A stretch of 64,000 nt of DNA, taken from assembly GCF_002335745.1 (NCBI RefSeq), contig NZ_NIST01000001.1, positions 1,584,039 to 1,648,038 on the forward strand. Direction: 5' to 3'. The notes under the pieces were generated by a model that saw nothing but the letters and a program-made list of their open reading frames with translations, searched no databases and was not told where the DNA came from. A program made the translations under genes and the position numbers. Positions within the stretch are counted from its first letter, which is position 1, and each line of letters starts with the position of its first letter. Shown one piece after another: positions 45,612 through 54,527 of this stretch. Source of the stretch: Evansella halocellulosilytica (lineage in GTDB: Bacteria; Bacillota; Bacilli; Bacillales; Salisediminibacteriaceae).

Positions 45612-46217
45612 ATGACGTTTAAGCGTGATGAACGAGGGAGCTTTACGATTGAAGCGTCCATGCTGTTTCCGATGATTTTGATTATTACGTTTTGTCTCAT
45701 CTTCTTTAGTTTAGTCGTCTACTATAAAGCGATTCTTCAATTTGAGGCGAACCGTCTAGCAGATCAAATTACTTACGTATGGTCGAATAGTGAAAAAGAC
45801 CATGAAACTGGCGAGTTCAATGCGTATACGACTGCCGATGGAGGAGACGGCCTTTATTGGAGACTGACGAGTAATAATTTTATGGAACAATTCGGTCTTC
45901 CGAATATCGGCAGCGGCGGTCTAGTTGAAGAGAAAAAACGCTCTGAACTTATCGTAGATATGAATGGCCCGGTAAGTGGTTCAGTGGAATTTAATAACGG
46001 TCTTTTAGGCAATGAAATACAAGTCACGTTAGAGCAATCAATTCCTTTACCGTCCATGTTTACTGATATTTTAGGCATGGATGTGATGCAAGCACAGTCA
46101 ACAAGAACCGTCACAGAGCCAGTTGAATTTATCCGTAATACAGATTTTGTCGTCTACTTTACTGGGAAAATTACAGATCGGGTGACAGGCTATTTTGATA
46201 CATTCAATAGTAATTAA
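45612..46217 (+). CDS. TadE-like pseudopilin
   Basis: 201 residues with a DERGSFTIEASMLFPMILI start, the TadE/TadG pattern of a charged leader plus hydrophobic helix with Glu near +5, then an extracytoplasmic beta-rich domain. ATG 45612 is chosen over the upstream ATG 45591 because AAGAGG lies just before it. It is a minor pilin of the Tad system. Confidence 0.8.
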   Translation: MTFKRDERGSFTIEASMLFPMILIITFCLIFFSLVVYYKAILQFEANRLADQITYVWSNSEKDHETGEFNAYTTADGGDGLYWRLTSNNFMEQFGLPNIGSGGLVEEKKRSELIVDMNGPVSGSVEFNNGLLGNEIQVTLEQSIPLPSMFTDILGMDVMQAQSTRTVTEPVEFIRNTDFVVYFTGKITDRVTGYFDTFNSN

Positions 46218-46261
46218 CGTTTTCTTTATGATTAGAGAAGTTGAGGGAGGGTTGTGGAATT

Positions 46262-48475
46262 GTGAAAGCATGGATACGTAAATTTGTAATCAAAGAGAAC
46301 GGTGCCGTTTCTCTTTACGCTATTATTATTACCCTCCTTCTCTTCATTTTTAATGCAGTATTGATTGATTATACGAGGATTATGGTTGCAGAAAGGGAAA
46401 CAGATCAAGCGGCAAAAGCGGCATTAAGGTCAACGATGGCTGCATATGACGAAGGGGCAAAAAGTTACGGATTGTTTGGCTTTGATGGAGATGAATCCCA
46501 GGCTCACGACATATTCACGGATATTTTTACGAAACACCTTGAAATGGGTGAAGGTGACTATTTCCAATATGCCGATACGAGACCGGAATTAGATGAAATC
46601 GACATTCAATTCGACTCATCACGGATGCTGTCATCTGGAGAAACGATTAAATATCAAATTTTAGAGGATATGAAATATGTTGCGCCGATTGAAGTCGGTG
46701 AATCAATCATTGATGGATTTCTTCAAATTTCCAGTGCAATGGAAGATGCCTCAACATATGCAAGTGTCGCATCAAAGATCCAAAGTGACATTGATGATCG
46801 AGAAAGCAAGCTAGATGAAATTGAGGAGAAGCTCTTGGAAGCACAAGAAATATTGGAGAGATTGGACAATTCGATTAATGGAGATGCTAGCTCCTCCTTT
46901 CCAGAAGTGAACAATTTAAATGATTTGAATGATCACTTCTCTGAATATAAAGACATTCGCAAAGAGGAGCGTGATGCAGAAGATGATGATGACATGGATG
47001 AAGATGAGCGGGAGGAATTGGATGAGCGAATCGATGATGCCGATGATTATGTCGAGGAAGTTCAAGACTTATTTAGTTCAATTACGACTCGTTTCTCAAA
47101 TGTCGAAACGCTTTTAGATGAGGTTTACACGCTTTTAGAAGAAGCCGAGGAATTAAACAATGATATTAAAGAAGTCATTGACGAAGAGCGAGAGAGAAGC
47201 AATGAGAATTACTCTGACTCGAATCAAGCGAGTGATGAATTAAGTAACAATCCGATTGATTCAGGAGGATTTGATGACGCTAAAGACGGAATTGGTGAAG
47301 CGAGTGCCGCTTTAGATGAGTTGGTCATCGATCAAGCGTTTTTCGATGACTTAAAGGGAAAAGTTGCTTCGGCTTTAACGCAAGTCCGGCACGAAGAACT
47401 AGCAGATTTATCTCTGTTAAGTAATATGCTGAGTCCATCAAATATTTCAGATGCACAAGTACCGTGGGTAAATAATGGTGTAACGAGTACCCAGTCTAGA
47501 TTTAACAATGACGGGGAAGGTCCAAAGCAAAAAACGGATCAAGCGGTCGAGATCATTTTAAATGACCGTCCTGAGATGAAAGAAGAGGAAGTAAACGGTG
47601 AGACGGTGGAAGATAAAGAAGATGAAGCGGATGAAAATTTAGAGGATGCGAACGATCAACTTGATGACCTTTTAGATGACGCTGAATCAATTATAGATGA
47701 CGCCGACCTAATTGCAGAGTTAAGACAACTCGCTGAAAAGTATGAAATGGCAATCGAGGATGCAGAGGAAGCAAAGTTGGATAGAGAAACGACGGATGAA
47801 TTGACTGAGGATGCAATGGGCATTGTAGACGGTATTTTTAGTGGAATCGGTCGCGTTCTACTGCACGCTCGAGATGAAGTGTATGTCAATGAATATATCT
47901 TGACTCGCTTCAAGCACCATGACTTTTCGAAAAGTGGAACAGAAGCGTTTCTCTTGGAAAACAATGAAGTTGAATACATTATGTATGGCCTGAGCACACC
48001 GGGTGCAAACTTCGCTGCTGCGATGACAGAGCTATTCGCCTTCCGATTCGCAGTTAATTTTATCGAAGCTTTCACAGATAATAGAGTCCGGGCTTTCGGA
48101 AAATTCAGTTGGATAGCTGCAATTGTTTATGCTTTAGAAAGAACAATTTCTGATATACGACAAATTAATGATGGAGAAAGCATATTGTTTTTTGAGGGAA
48201 CTATGTTTTATACAAGTTATAAAGATTATTTACGAATATTTTTATTTATTCACCCTGAAGGGAATAAAATGGCCCGCCTTATGGCGATGGTTGAAAATGA
48301 TACAAATACAGATTTGACGTTAGCACCAACATACGTAGAAGTGAATGCGACAACGTCTGTCGATTTATGGTTCTTACCTGGAATAACAGACATGTTAGGC
48401 AGGGCAGATATATTGTCAGGAAGAGTTGAAAACAAAAGGTATTATATTGATAAACATGTGATTTATTCTTACTAA
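46262..48475 (+). CDS. TadG-like large surface protein (DUF5702 type)
   Basis: 737 residues from GTG 46262 (GAGGGAGGG upstream). KENGAVSLYAIIITLLLFIFNAV forms the TadE/G-type anchor helix, followed by 'VAERETDQAAKAALRSTMAAYDE' and a long, very acidic, coiled-coil extracytoplasmic region. It resembles the DUF5702 proteins found in Bacillota Tad loci, probably a surface-exposed assembly or tip component. The lipoprotein array starts 19 bp after it. Confidence 0.72.
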   Translation: MKAWIRKFVIKENGAVSLYAIIITLLLFIFNAVLIDYTRIMVAERETDQAAKAALRSTMAAYDEGAKSYGLFGFDGDESQAHDIFTDIFTKHLEMGEGDYFQYADTRPELDEIDIQFDSSRMLSSGETIKYQILEDMKYVAPIEVGESIIDGFLQISSAMEDASTYASVASKIQSDIDDRESKLDEIEEKLLEAQEILERLDNSINGDASSSFPEVNNLNDLNDHFSEYKDIRKEERDAEDDDDMDEDEREELDERIDDADDYVEEVQDLFSSITTRFSNVETLLDEVYTLLEEAEELNNDIKEVIDEERERSNENYSDSNQASDELSNNPIDSGGFDDAKDGIGEASAALDELVIDQAFFDDLKGKVASALTQVRHEELADLSLLSNMLSPSNISDAQVPWVNNGVTSTQSRFNNDGEGPKQKTDQAVEIILNDRPEMKEEEVNGETVEDKEDEADENLEDANDQLDDLLDDAESIIDDADLIAELRQLAEKYEMAIEDAEEAKLDRETTDELTEDAMGIVDGIFSGIGRVLLHARDEVYVNEYILTRFKHHDFSKSGTEAFLLENNEVEYIMYGLSTPGANFAAAMTELFAFRFAVNFIEAFTDNRVRAFGKFSWIAAIVYALERTISDIRQINDGESILFFEGTMFYTSYKDYLRIFLFIHPEGNKMARLMAMVENDTNTDLTLAPTYVEVNATTSVDLWFLPGITDMLGRADILSGRVENKRYYIDKHVIYSY

Positions 48476-48494
48476 CAACAAGGAGTGACGTAAA

Positions 48495-49169
48495 ATGAAA
48501 AAGACAATGAAGATCACACTAGCAACATTATTAGCTGCAGGGCTATTAGCAGCATGTGGCGATAACTCAGATGATGAGGTGACAGATGTTGATACCCCAG
48601 AAGACAACGAAGAAGAACTTCAAGATGATGACACTGACACTGATGGTGTAGAGGAAGATAGTGAGGAAAAGAGTGAAACTGACGAAGAAACGGACTCCAA
48701 CGATGGTGACTCAGTAGGAAGTGGCTCGTTTGAAGATCAGGAAGATTTAAGTATTGGAGATACAGCAGAGATCTCCACTAATACAGGAGAATATGAAGTA
48801 ACTATTAACTCTGTTTTAAAAATGGATGAAGTCGATGACAGACCTTCACAGTTAGGTTTTTTTATTCTTGCAGATGTAACGGTTAAAAATATTGGAGATC
48901 AAGGTTTGCAAGCAGAAGATACTATAGATATTTTAGAACTTACTTATAACTTAGATGCAACAGGTTCTGGCGGTGATAATTCACAGCATTTTGATAGTAT
49001 TGATGGACTATCTGGAGAAATAGAAAGTGGAGAAGAAATGACGGGTGAATTGATCTTTGAAGCGCACGATTATGAAGAGTTATATATAAGAGTAAATTCA
49101 GGTTTAGTAGCCTCAGGAGCAGTTCACAACAATGCCGTATGGAAGTTTGATGTTAGCGAAGCGGAATAA
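48495..49169 (+). CDS. Tad-locus lipoprotein, paralogue 1 of 6
   Basis: 224 residues. The signal peptide MKKTMKITLATLLAAGLLAAC has its lipobox at LAAC. An acidic spacer (about 25-75) is followed by a beta-sandwich domain of DUF4352-like type (IGDTAEISTNTGEYEVTINS, FILADVTVKNIG) and a conserved end 'SGAVHNNAVWKFDVSEAE'. The spacer probably lifts the domain off the membrane through the wall. RBS AAGGAG. Most similar to paralogue 6. Confidence 0.85.
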   Translation: MKKTMKITLATLLAAGLLAACGDNSDDEVTDVDTPEDNEEELQDDDTDTDGVEEDSEEKSETDEETDSNDGDSVGSGSFEDQEDLSIGDTAEISTNTGEYEVTINSVLKMDEVDDRPSQLGFFILADVTVKNIGDQGLQAEDTIDILELTYNLDATGSGGDNSQHFDSIDGLSGEIESGEEMTGELIFEAHDYEELYIRVNSGLVASGAVHNNAVWKFDVSEAE

Positions 49170-49180
49170 AGCATAAAAAC

Positions 49181-49230
49181 TGGGAATTACGGTTTCAAGT
49201 AAAAGGTTTAAGCTTGAAACCGAATTCCCA
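49181..49230 (+). repeat. conserved intergenic hairpin, copy 1
   Basis: Stem GGGAATT-GGTTTCAAG paired with CTTGAAACC-AATTCCC, about 16 bp in all. A second hairpin (TTCAAGCAAA/TTTGTTTGAA) follows. No T run follows on the sense strand, so it looks like a processing, stabilising or attenuation element. The same block recurs in four more spacers. Confidence 0.85.
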
Positions 49231-49314
49231 CTTGATTCAAGCAAATTTCATTGTTTGTTTGAATGAGGTGGAGTTATGAGGAAGACAGATTATAGCAGCA
49301 AGGAGTGACGTAAA

Positions 49315-49986
49315 ATGAAAAAGACGATGAAGATCACACTAGCAACATTATTAGCTGCAGGGCTATTAGCAGCATGTGGTGATAACTCAGATGATGAAGT
49401 GACAGACATTGATACACCAGAAGACAACGAGGAAGACTTTCAAGTTGAAGAGGATGAAACTGATGGTGTACAGGAAGAAAGTGAAGATGAAGAAGAAAAA
49501 GAAACAGAAACAGGTTCCAACGATAGTGACTCCGTTGTGAGTAGCTCGTTTGAAGATCAGGAAGATTTAAGAATTGGAGATACAGCGCAAATTTCAAGTA
49601 ATTTAGGAGAATATGAAATAACGATAAACTCATTAGAGAAAAAAGATGAAGTAGATGGAGAAGCTTCAATGTTTGATTATTTTATATTAGCCGAAGTAAC
49701 GATTAAGAATATAAGTGCAGAAGAAATAAAAGTGGAAAACCCTGTTGGTATCTTGGAATTGAATCATGATATAGAAGGGTCTGGTTCGGGAGACTACTCT
49801 GAACATTTTGATAGTGTTGAGGAAATGCAGGGGAGTTTAGCTCCTGATGAAGAGATTACAGGTGAAGTGCTGTTTGAAGCTAGAGATTCTGAAGAAATGT
49901 ATATAATGGTAAATTCAGGACTAATTGCATCTGGCGGAGTTCATAACAATGCAATATGGACATTTGATGTAAGCGAAGCGGAATAA
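49315..49986 (+). CDS. Tad-locus lipoprotein, paralogue 2 of 6
   Basis: 223 residues. The signal peptide and lipobox are nearly identical to paralogue 1, but the C-terminal domain is diverged (YFILAEVTIKNISAEEIKVEN, DYSEHFDSVEEM). The N-terminal ~45 codons are almost unchanged at nucleotide level across the family while the domain varies, a pattern of duplication with diversification of the exposed part. Confidence 0.85.
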   Translation: MKKTMKITLATLLAAGLLAACGDNSDDEVTDIDTPEDNEEDFQVEEDETDGVQEESEDEEEKETETGSNDSDSVVSSSFEDQEDLRIGDTAQISSNLGEYEITINSLEKKDEVDGEASMFDYFILAEVTIKNISAEEIKVENPVGILELNHDIEGSGSGDYSEHFDSVEEMQGSLAPDEEITGEVLFEARDSEEMYIMVNSGLIASGGVHNNAIWTFDVSEAE

Positions 49987-49998
49987 AGCATAGAAAAC

Positions 49999-50048
49999 TG
50001 GGAATTACGGTTTCAAGTAAAAGCTTTAAGCTTGAAACCGAATTCCCA
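49999..50048 (+). repeat. conserved intergenic hairpin, copy 2
   Basis: Same two-part stem as copy 1, with loop TAAAAGCTTTAAG. It lies between paralogues 2 and 3. Confidence 0.85.
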
Positions 50049-50132
50049 CTTGATTCAAGCAAATTTCATAGTTTGTTTGAATGAGGTGGAGTTATGAGGG
50101 AGACAGATTTTAGCAGCAAGGAGTGACGTAAA

Positions 50133-50795
50133 ATGAAAAAGGTGATGAAGATCACAATAGCAACATTTTTAGCAGCAGGACTATTAGTAGCATGTGGCGA
50201 TACCTCAGATGATGAAGTGACAGACATTGATACACCAGAAGATAACGAAGAAGAACTACAAGATGAGGATAATGATACTGATGGTGTAGAGGAAGAAGAT
50301 GATGCTGAAGAAGAAGCAACGGGTTCTAACGAAAGTGATGCAGTAGGTAGCGGATCGTTTGAAGATCAAGAGGACCTAAGAATAAGAGATACAGGTCAAG
50401 TTTCTAGTAATATTGGAGAGTATTCCTTAACTGTAAACGAAGTAGCAATTGAAGAAGAAATTGATGGGCAATCTCCACAATTAGAAAAGTTTTTTTTGGT
50501 AGATGTAACTCTAGAAAATATAGGGGATAGTAGCCTTGATGTTGAGGAGATTATTGGAAACTTTGAAATATCTAGTAATTTAGATGGTTCCGGAGCTACA
50601 AATGTTTCTAATCATTTTGATAATTTTGCACTTCAAGGTGATCAATTGGAACCGGGAGAGAGTATATCCAATGAATTAGTTTTTGATTGGAGAGGTACTG
50701 AAGAGTACTATATAAGAATTATTGAGGGCCTTATTTCTTCTGGTGGTGTCCATAACCAAGTGATTTGGACATTCGATGAAAGTGAAGCAGAATAA
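50133..50795 (+). CDS. Tad-locus lipoprotein, paralogue 3 of 6
   Basis: 220 residues with lipobox LVAC and the acidic spacer. Its domain is the most diverged of the set (VSSNIGEYSLTVNEVAIEEE, 'LDGSGATNVSNHFDNF'). It ends 'GVHNQVIWTFDESEAE'. Its spacer has fewer acidic residues. Confidence 0.85.
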   Translation: MKKVMKITIATFLAAGLLVACGDTSDDEVTDIDTPEDNEEELQDEDNDTDGVEEEDDAEEEATGSNESDAVGSGSFEDQEDLRIRDTGQVSSNIGEYSLTVNEVAIEEEIDGQSPQLEKFFLVDVTLENIGDSSLDVEEIIGNFEISSNLDGSGATNVSNHFDNFALQGDQLEPGESISNELVFDWRGTEEYYIRIIEGLISSGGVHNQVIWTFDESEAE

Positions 50796-50808
50796 CGATT
50801 AAATAAGA

Positions 50809-50854
50809 GGAATTACGGTTTCAAGTAAAAGCTTTTAGCTTGAAACCGAATTCC
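50809..50854 (+). repeat. conserved intergenic hairpin, copy 3
   Basis: Same stem with the outer arm shortened to GGAATT/AATTCC. It lies between paralogues 3 and 4. Confidence 0.85.
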
Positions 50855-50944
50855 CGCTTGATTCAAGCAAATGAATAGGTTTGTTTGAATGAGGTGGAGT
50901 TATGAGGAAGACAGATTTATTTTAGCAGCAAGGAGTGACGTAAA

Positions 50945-51604
50945 ATGAAAAAGACAATGAAGATCACACTAGCAACATTATTGGCTGCAGGGCTATTAGT
51001 AGCATGTGGTGATAACTCAGATAATGAAGTGACAGACATTGATACACCAGAAGATAACGAAGAAGAACTTGAAGATGAAGAAAATGATACTGATGATCTA
51101 GAGGAAGATAGTGAACCTGAAGAAGAAACGGATTCCAACGATGGTGACTCAGGAGGTAGTGGATCATACGAGGATCAGGAGAATTTAGGGATTGGTGATA
51201 CTGGTCAGGTCGCCACTACAATTGGTGAATATGAAGTTACTTTAAATTCAATTGAAATTCATGAAGAAATTGATGGGGAAGTATCTATGTTCGATTCATT
51301 AATTGTTGCAGAGTTAACACTTAAAAACATAGGTACCAACACCATCGATGCAGAAGAATCAGTGGAAGCACTGGATCTAACAAATAACTTGGATGCATCA
51401 GGTTCAGGTGATTATGCTTCCCACTATGAAAGTATTGAAGGCTTTGAAGGGGAAGTAGAACCAGGTGAAGAGGTAACAGCTTATGCAGTTTACCATGCTT
51501 ATGAAGGTGATAAACAGTATTTGAGAATAAGAAGTGGACTTCTTTCTTCTGGTGCAGTTGATAACAATGTTATATGGACATTCGATGAAAGTGAAGCAGA
51601 ATAA
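50945..51604 (+). CDS. Tad-locus lipoprotein, paralogue 4 of 6
   Basis: 219 residues. Lipobox LVAC, then the acidic spacer and a domain with 'VATTIGEYEVTLNSIEI' and 'LIVAELTLKNIG'. It ends 'GAVDNNVIWTFDESEAE'. Intact start signals, with GCAAGGAGTGACGTAAA upstream as in the other copies. Confidence 0.85.
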   Translation: MKKTMKITLATLLAAGLLVACGDNSDNEVTDIDTPEDNEEELEDEENDTDDLEEDSEPEEETDSNDGDSGGSGSYEDQENLGIGDTGQVATTIGEYEVTLNSIEIHEEIDGEVSMFDSLIVAELTLKNIGTNTIDAEESVEALDLTNNLDASGSGDYASHYESIEGFEGEVEPGEEVTAYAVYHAYEGDKQYLRIRSGLLSSGAVDNNVIWTFDESEAE

Positions 51605-51617
51605 CGATTAAATGAGA

Positions 51618-51663
51618 GGAATTACGGTTTCAAGTAAAAGGTTTAAACTTGAAACCGAATTCC
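51618..51663 (+). repeat. conserved intergenic hairpin, copy 4
   Basis: Same stem, loop TAAAAGGTTTAAA. It lies between paralogues 4 and 5. Confidence 0.85.
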
Positions 51664-51751
51664 TACTTGATTCAAGCAAATTTCATAGTTTGTTTGAATG
51701 AGGTGGGAGTTATAGGGAAGACAGACTTTAACAGCAAGGAGTGACGTAAAA

Positions 51752-52417
51752 ATGAAAAAGGCGATGAAGATCACACTAGCAACATTTTTAGCTGCAGGGC
51801 TATTAGCGGCATGTGGCGATAACTCAGATGATGAAGTGACAGACATTGATACACCAGAAGACAACGAAGAAGAACTACAAGATGAAGATAATGATACTGA
51901 TGATCTAGAGGAAGATAGTGAGGAAGAAAATGAAACTGAAGAAGAAACAGATTCCAACGATGGTGCCTCAGAAGGTAGCGGATCTTATGAAGATCAGGAA
52001 GATTTAAGTATTGGAGATACGGCTTTTTTAGGGAGTACTACTGGAGATTTTGAAATGACTTTAAACAATGTTGAAATCATGGATGAGCTAGATGGAGAAC
52101 CTTCAGCTTTAGATGTACTAGTGCTCATAGACATGACTATTACCAATACAGGAAGTCAATCTTTCAATTCATATGATACTGCTAACATTTTGAGATTATC
52201 GAATACAGAAGATGGGGGAGGATCCTCTCAATTCGAACATGATAAAGTAGATCTGTTTAATGGGGATATTGAACCGGGGGAGACAATGGAAGGACAACTG
52301 ATTTTTGATGCTAGTGATTCTGATTCATACTATTTGAAAGTAAATTCAGGATTAATAGCTGCAGGAGCAGTTTATAATGAAGCGACTTGGACATTTGACG
52401 AAAGTGAAGCAGAGTAA
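51752..52417 (+). CDS. Tad-locus lipoprotein, paralogue 5 of 6
   Basis: 221 residues with lipobox LAAC. The domain has 'GSTTGDFEMTLNNVEIMDEL' and 'VLIDMTITNTGSQ', and lacks the 'DLTYNLDASG' strand typical of the others. An extra A in the start spacer (GTAAAAATG) is the only change in its initiation region. Confidence 0.85.
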   Translation: MKKAMKITLATFLAAGLLAACGDNSDDEVTDIDTPEDNEEELQDEDNDTDDLEEDSEEENETEEETDSNDGASEGSGSYEDQEDLSIGDTAFLGSTTGDFEMTLNNVEIMDELDGEPSALDVLVLIDMTITNTGSQSFNSYDTANILRLSNTEDGGGSSQFEHDKVDLFNGDIEPGETMEGQLIFDASDSDSYYLKVNSGLIAAGAVYNEATWTFDESEAE

Positions 52418-52431
52418 CAATTAATATTGTA

Positions 52432-52477
52432 GGAATTACGGTTTCAAGTAAAAGATTTATGCTTGAAACCGAATTCC
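52432..52477 (+). repeat. conserved intergenic hairpin, copy 5
   Basis: Same stem, loop TAAAAGATTTATG. It lies between paralogues 5 and 6. No copy follows paralogue 6, so the array ends here. Confidence 0.85.
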
Positions 52478-52563
52478 CACTTGATTCAAGCAAGTGTATA
52501 AGTTTGTTTGAATGAGGTGGAGTTATGAGGAAGGCAGTTTTTAGCAGCAAGGAGTGACGTAAA

Positions 52564-53238
52564 ATGAAAAAGACGATGAAGATCACACTAGCAACATTAT
52601 TAGCTGCAGGGCTATTAGCAGCATGTGGTGATAACTCAGATGATGAAGTGACAGACGTTGATACACCAGAAGACAACGAAGAAGAACTTCAAGTTGATGA
52701 CAATGAAACTGATGGTGTAGAGGAAGATAGTGAGGAAAAGAGTGAAACTGACGAAGAAACGGATTCCAACGATGGTGACTCAGTAGGAAGTGGCTCGTTT
52801 GAAGATCAGGAAGATTTAAGTATTGGCGATACAGCAGAGATCTCCACTAATACTGGAGAATATGAAATTACAATAAATTCTGTAACAAAAGAAGAAGAGG
52901 TGGATGGTCAGACTGCTCAATTAAGCTTTTTTATTCTAGCGGATGTGACAGTAAACAATTTGAGTAACGATACATTAAATGCAGAAGATGCAATAGATAT
53001 TTTAGAGCTCACATATGATCTCGATGCATCTGGTACTGGTGGAGATTTTTCACACTTATTTGATAGTATAGAAGGTCTATCAGGCGAATTAAATAATGGA
53101 GAAGAATTATCAGGAGAGATAATCTTTGAATCAGATGATGATGATGAAATGTATATTCGAGTAAATTCAGGTTTAGTAGCTTCAGGAGCAGTTCACAACA
53201 ATGCCGTATGGAAGTTTGATATTAGCGAAGCGGAATAG
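52564..53238 (+). CDS. Tad-locus lipoprotein, paralogue 6 of 6
   Basis: 224 residues, the closest match to paralogue 1 in spacer (EEKSETDEETDSNDGDSVGS) and in the end 'SGLVASGAVHNNAVWKFD'. The similarity of the first and last members fits expansion by unequal crossing-over between outer copies, or gene conversion. Confidence 0.85.
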   Translation: MKKTMKITLATLLAAGLLAACGDNSDDEVTDVDTPEDNEEELQVDDNETDGVEEDSEEKSETDEETDSNDGDSVGSGSFEDQEDLSIGDTAEISTNTGEYEITINSVTKEEEVDGQTAQLSFFILADVTVNNLSNDTLNAEDAIDILELTYDLDASGTGGDFSHLFDSIEGLSGELNNGEELSGEIIFESDDDDEMYIRVNSGLVASGAVHNNAVWKFDISEAE

Positions 53239-53389
53239 ACATATAGGTGAACTTGCACATTTTATTTTTCGCATCGGTGGAAATAAATCAAACAATGAAA
53301 AATCCAGCTAGCAAATTTACATGCTTGAATTATATTGAAAAGGAATAATAGAGGATCCTATGTTCTTCTAATGGAAGGGGCGGTGCGAT

Positions 53390-53965
53390 GTGATAAGGAA
53401 GTGGATGAAAAAAGAGGACGGAAGTCTAACATTGGAAGCAGCGCTTGTCATGCCAGTCTTTCTTTTATTTACAGTCTTTCTTGCGACGATGATTCGCATT
53501 TCAGTTGCTGATATGGCTCTTAAACAAGCTGTCAGTGAAACGACGGAGGTAGTTGCGACACATGCTTATCCAGCAGCATTAATTGAAGCAGAAGCGTCAG
53601 GAGCGATTGATAGACTAATAAAAAACTACACAGATGAACAATTTTCGATAACGGAAGCACAACAGTTACTAGGCTTTGTCTTTGACACGTTTAACATCGA
53701 TATTCATTCGTATATTGATGGGCTATTGGCAGGTCCTGCTGAGCAGATGGTCAAAACGAAATTTGAAGAGGCGAATCCAGATACGTTCTTTAGTATCGAT
53801 CGGATAAATGTCGAAATTGTTGAACGGCCGATGAGCCTGACGGGTTCTGATCCTATTGTTGGACTTGCTGCCACATATGAGTTAGGGATTCAAGCTCCTT
53901 TTGTTAACAGAACAATTACTCTTGAACAAAGAGCTTATGAGCGATTGTGGACAGGATCAAATTAG
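53390..53965 (+). CDS. second TadE-like pseudopilin
   Basis: 191 residues. KKEDGSLTLEAALVMPVFLLF gives the prepilin-like G/S-L-T-L-E motif followed by a single helix, then an extracytoplasmic region. The GTG start at 53390 follows GGAAGGGG. It resumes the Tad gene order after the lipoprotein block, which suggests that the block was inserted between the two tadE-type genes. Confidence 0.8.
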   Translation: MIRKWMKKEDGSLTLEAALVMPVFLLFTVFLATMIRISVADMALKQAVSETTEVVATHAYPAALIEAEASGAIDRLIKNYTDEQFSITEAQQLLGFVFDTFNIDIHSYIDGLLAGPAEQMVKTKFEEANPDTFFSIDRINVEIVERPMSLTGSDPIVGLAATYELGIQAPFVNRTITLEQRAYERLWTGSN

Positions 53966-53978
53966 AGAGGGTGATGGA

Positions 53979-54503
53979 ATGAGTTTACAATTAAATGATT
54001 ATCTTTTATTTATTTTTCTTGCGGCAGCATGCTTTACTGACATTAAGCATCGGAAGCTGCCAAATTGGTTGACCTTAACAGGAATGGCTGTCGGTCTTAG
54101 CTACCATTTGATAACGAGTGGTATAGAAGGTATTTTCTTTTCTGGGCTCGGTCTAATCGTCGGCGGTGGGATCTTTTTTGTTCTATATTTATTCAAAGCT
54201 CTTGGAGCGGGTGATGTTAAATTATTCGCTGGAATCGGTGCACTTGTAGGAGTTGAACTTGTTCTTTATTTCATGATGTATTCCATTGTTTTTGCAGGGA
54301 TTATTGCCATTATCATTTTACTTTTTACGAGAACGTTCCTGCGTAAAATAACGACTGCCTTTTTTTCGATTATCGGCAGTATCATGTCAAAAGATTTAAG
54401 TGAAATTGAAAATTTTAAAGCGAATAAAAGTACTCAATTCCCATTTATGTACGCAGTTATTCCGGCTGTCATTATCTCATATTCATTTTTTACGACATTG
54501 TAA
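53979..54503 (+). CDS. tadV: prepilin peptidase TadV/CpaA (A24 family)
   Basis: 174 residues, about six membrane helices, with the two catalytic aspartates in FTDIKHRKLPN and GAGDVKLFAG. It cleaves the Flp and TadE leaders after Gly. The true start ATG 53979 follows GAGAGGGTGATGGA; the longer frame runs back into tadE. Confidence 0.93.
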   Translation: MSLQLNDYLLFIFLAAACFTDIKHRKLPNWLTLTGMAVGLSYHLITSGIEGIFFSGLGLIVGGGIFFVLYLFKALGAGDVKLFAGIGALVGVELVLYFMMYSIVFAGIIAIIILLFTRTFLRKITTAFFSIIGSIMSKDLSEIENFKANKSTQFPFMYAVIPAVIISYSFFTTL

Positions 54504-54527
54504 CAATCATTGAAGGAGGAAGGTCGA

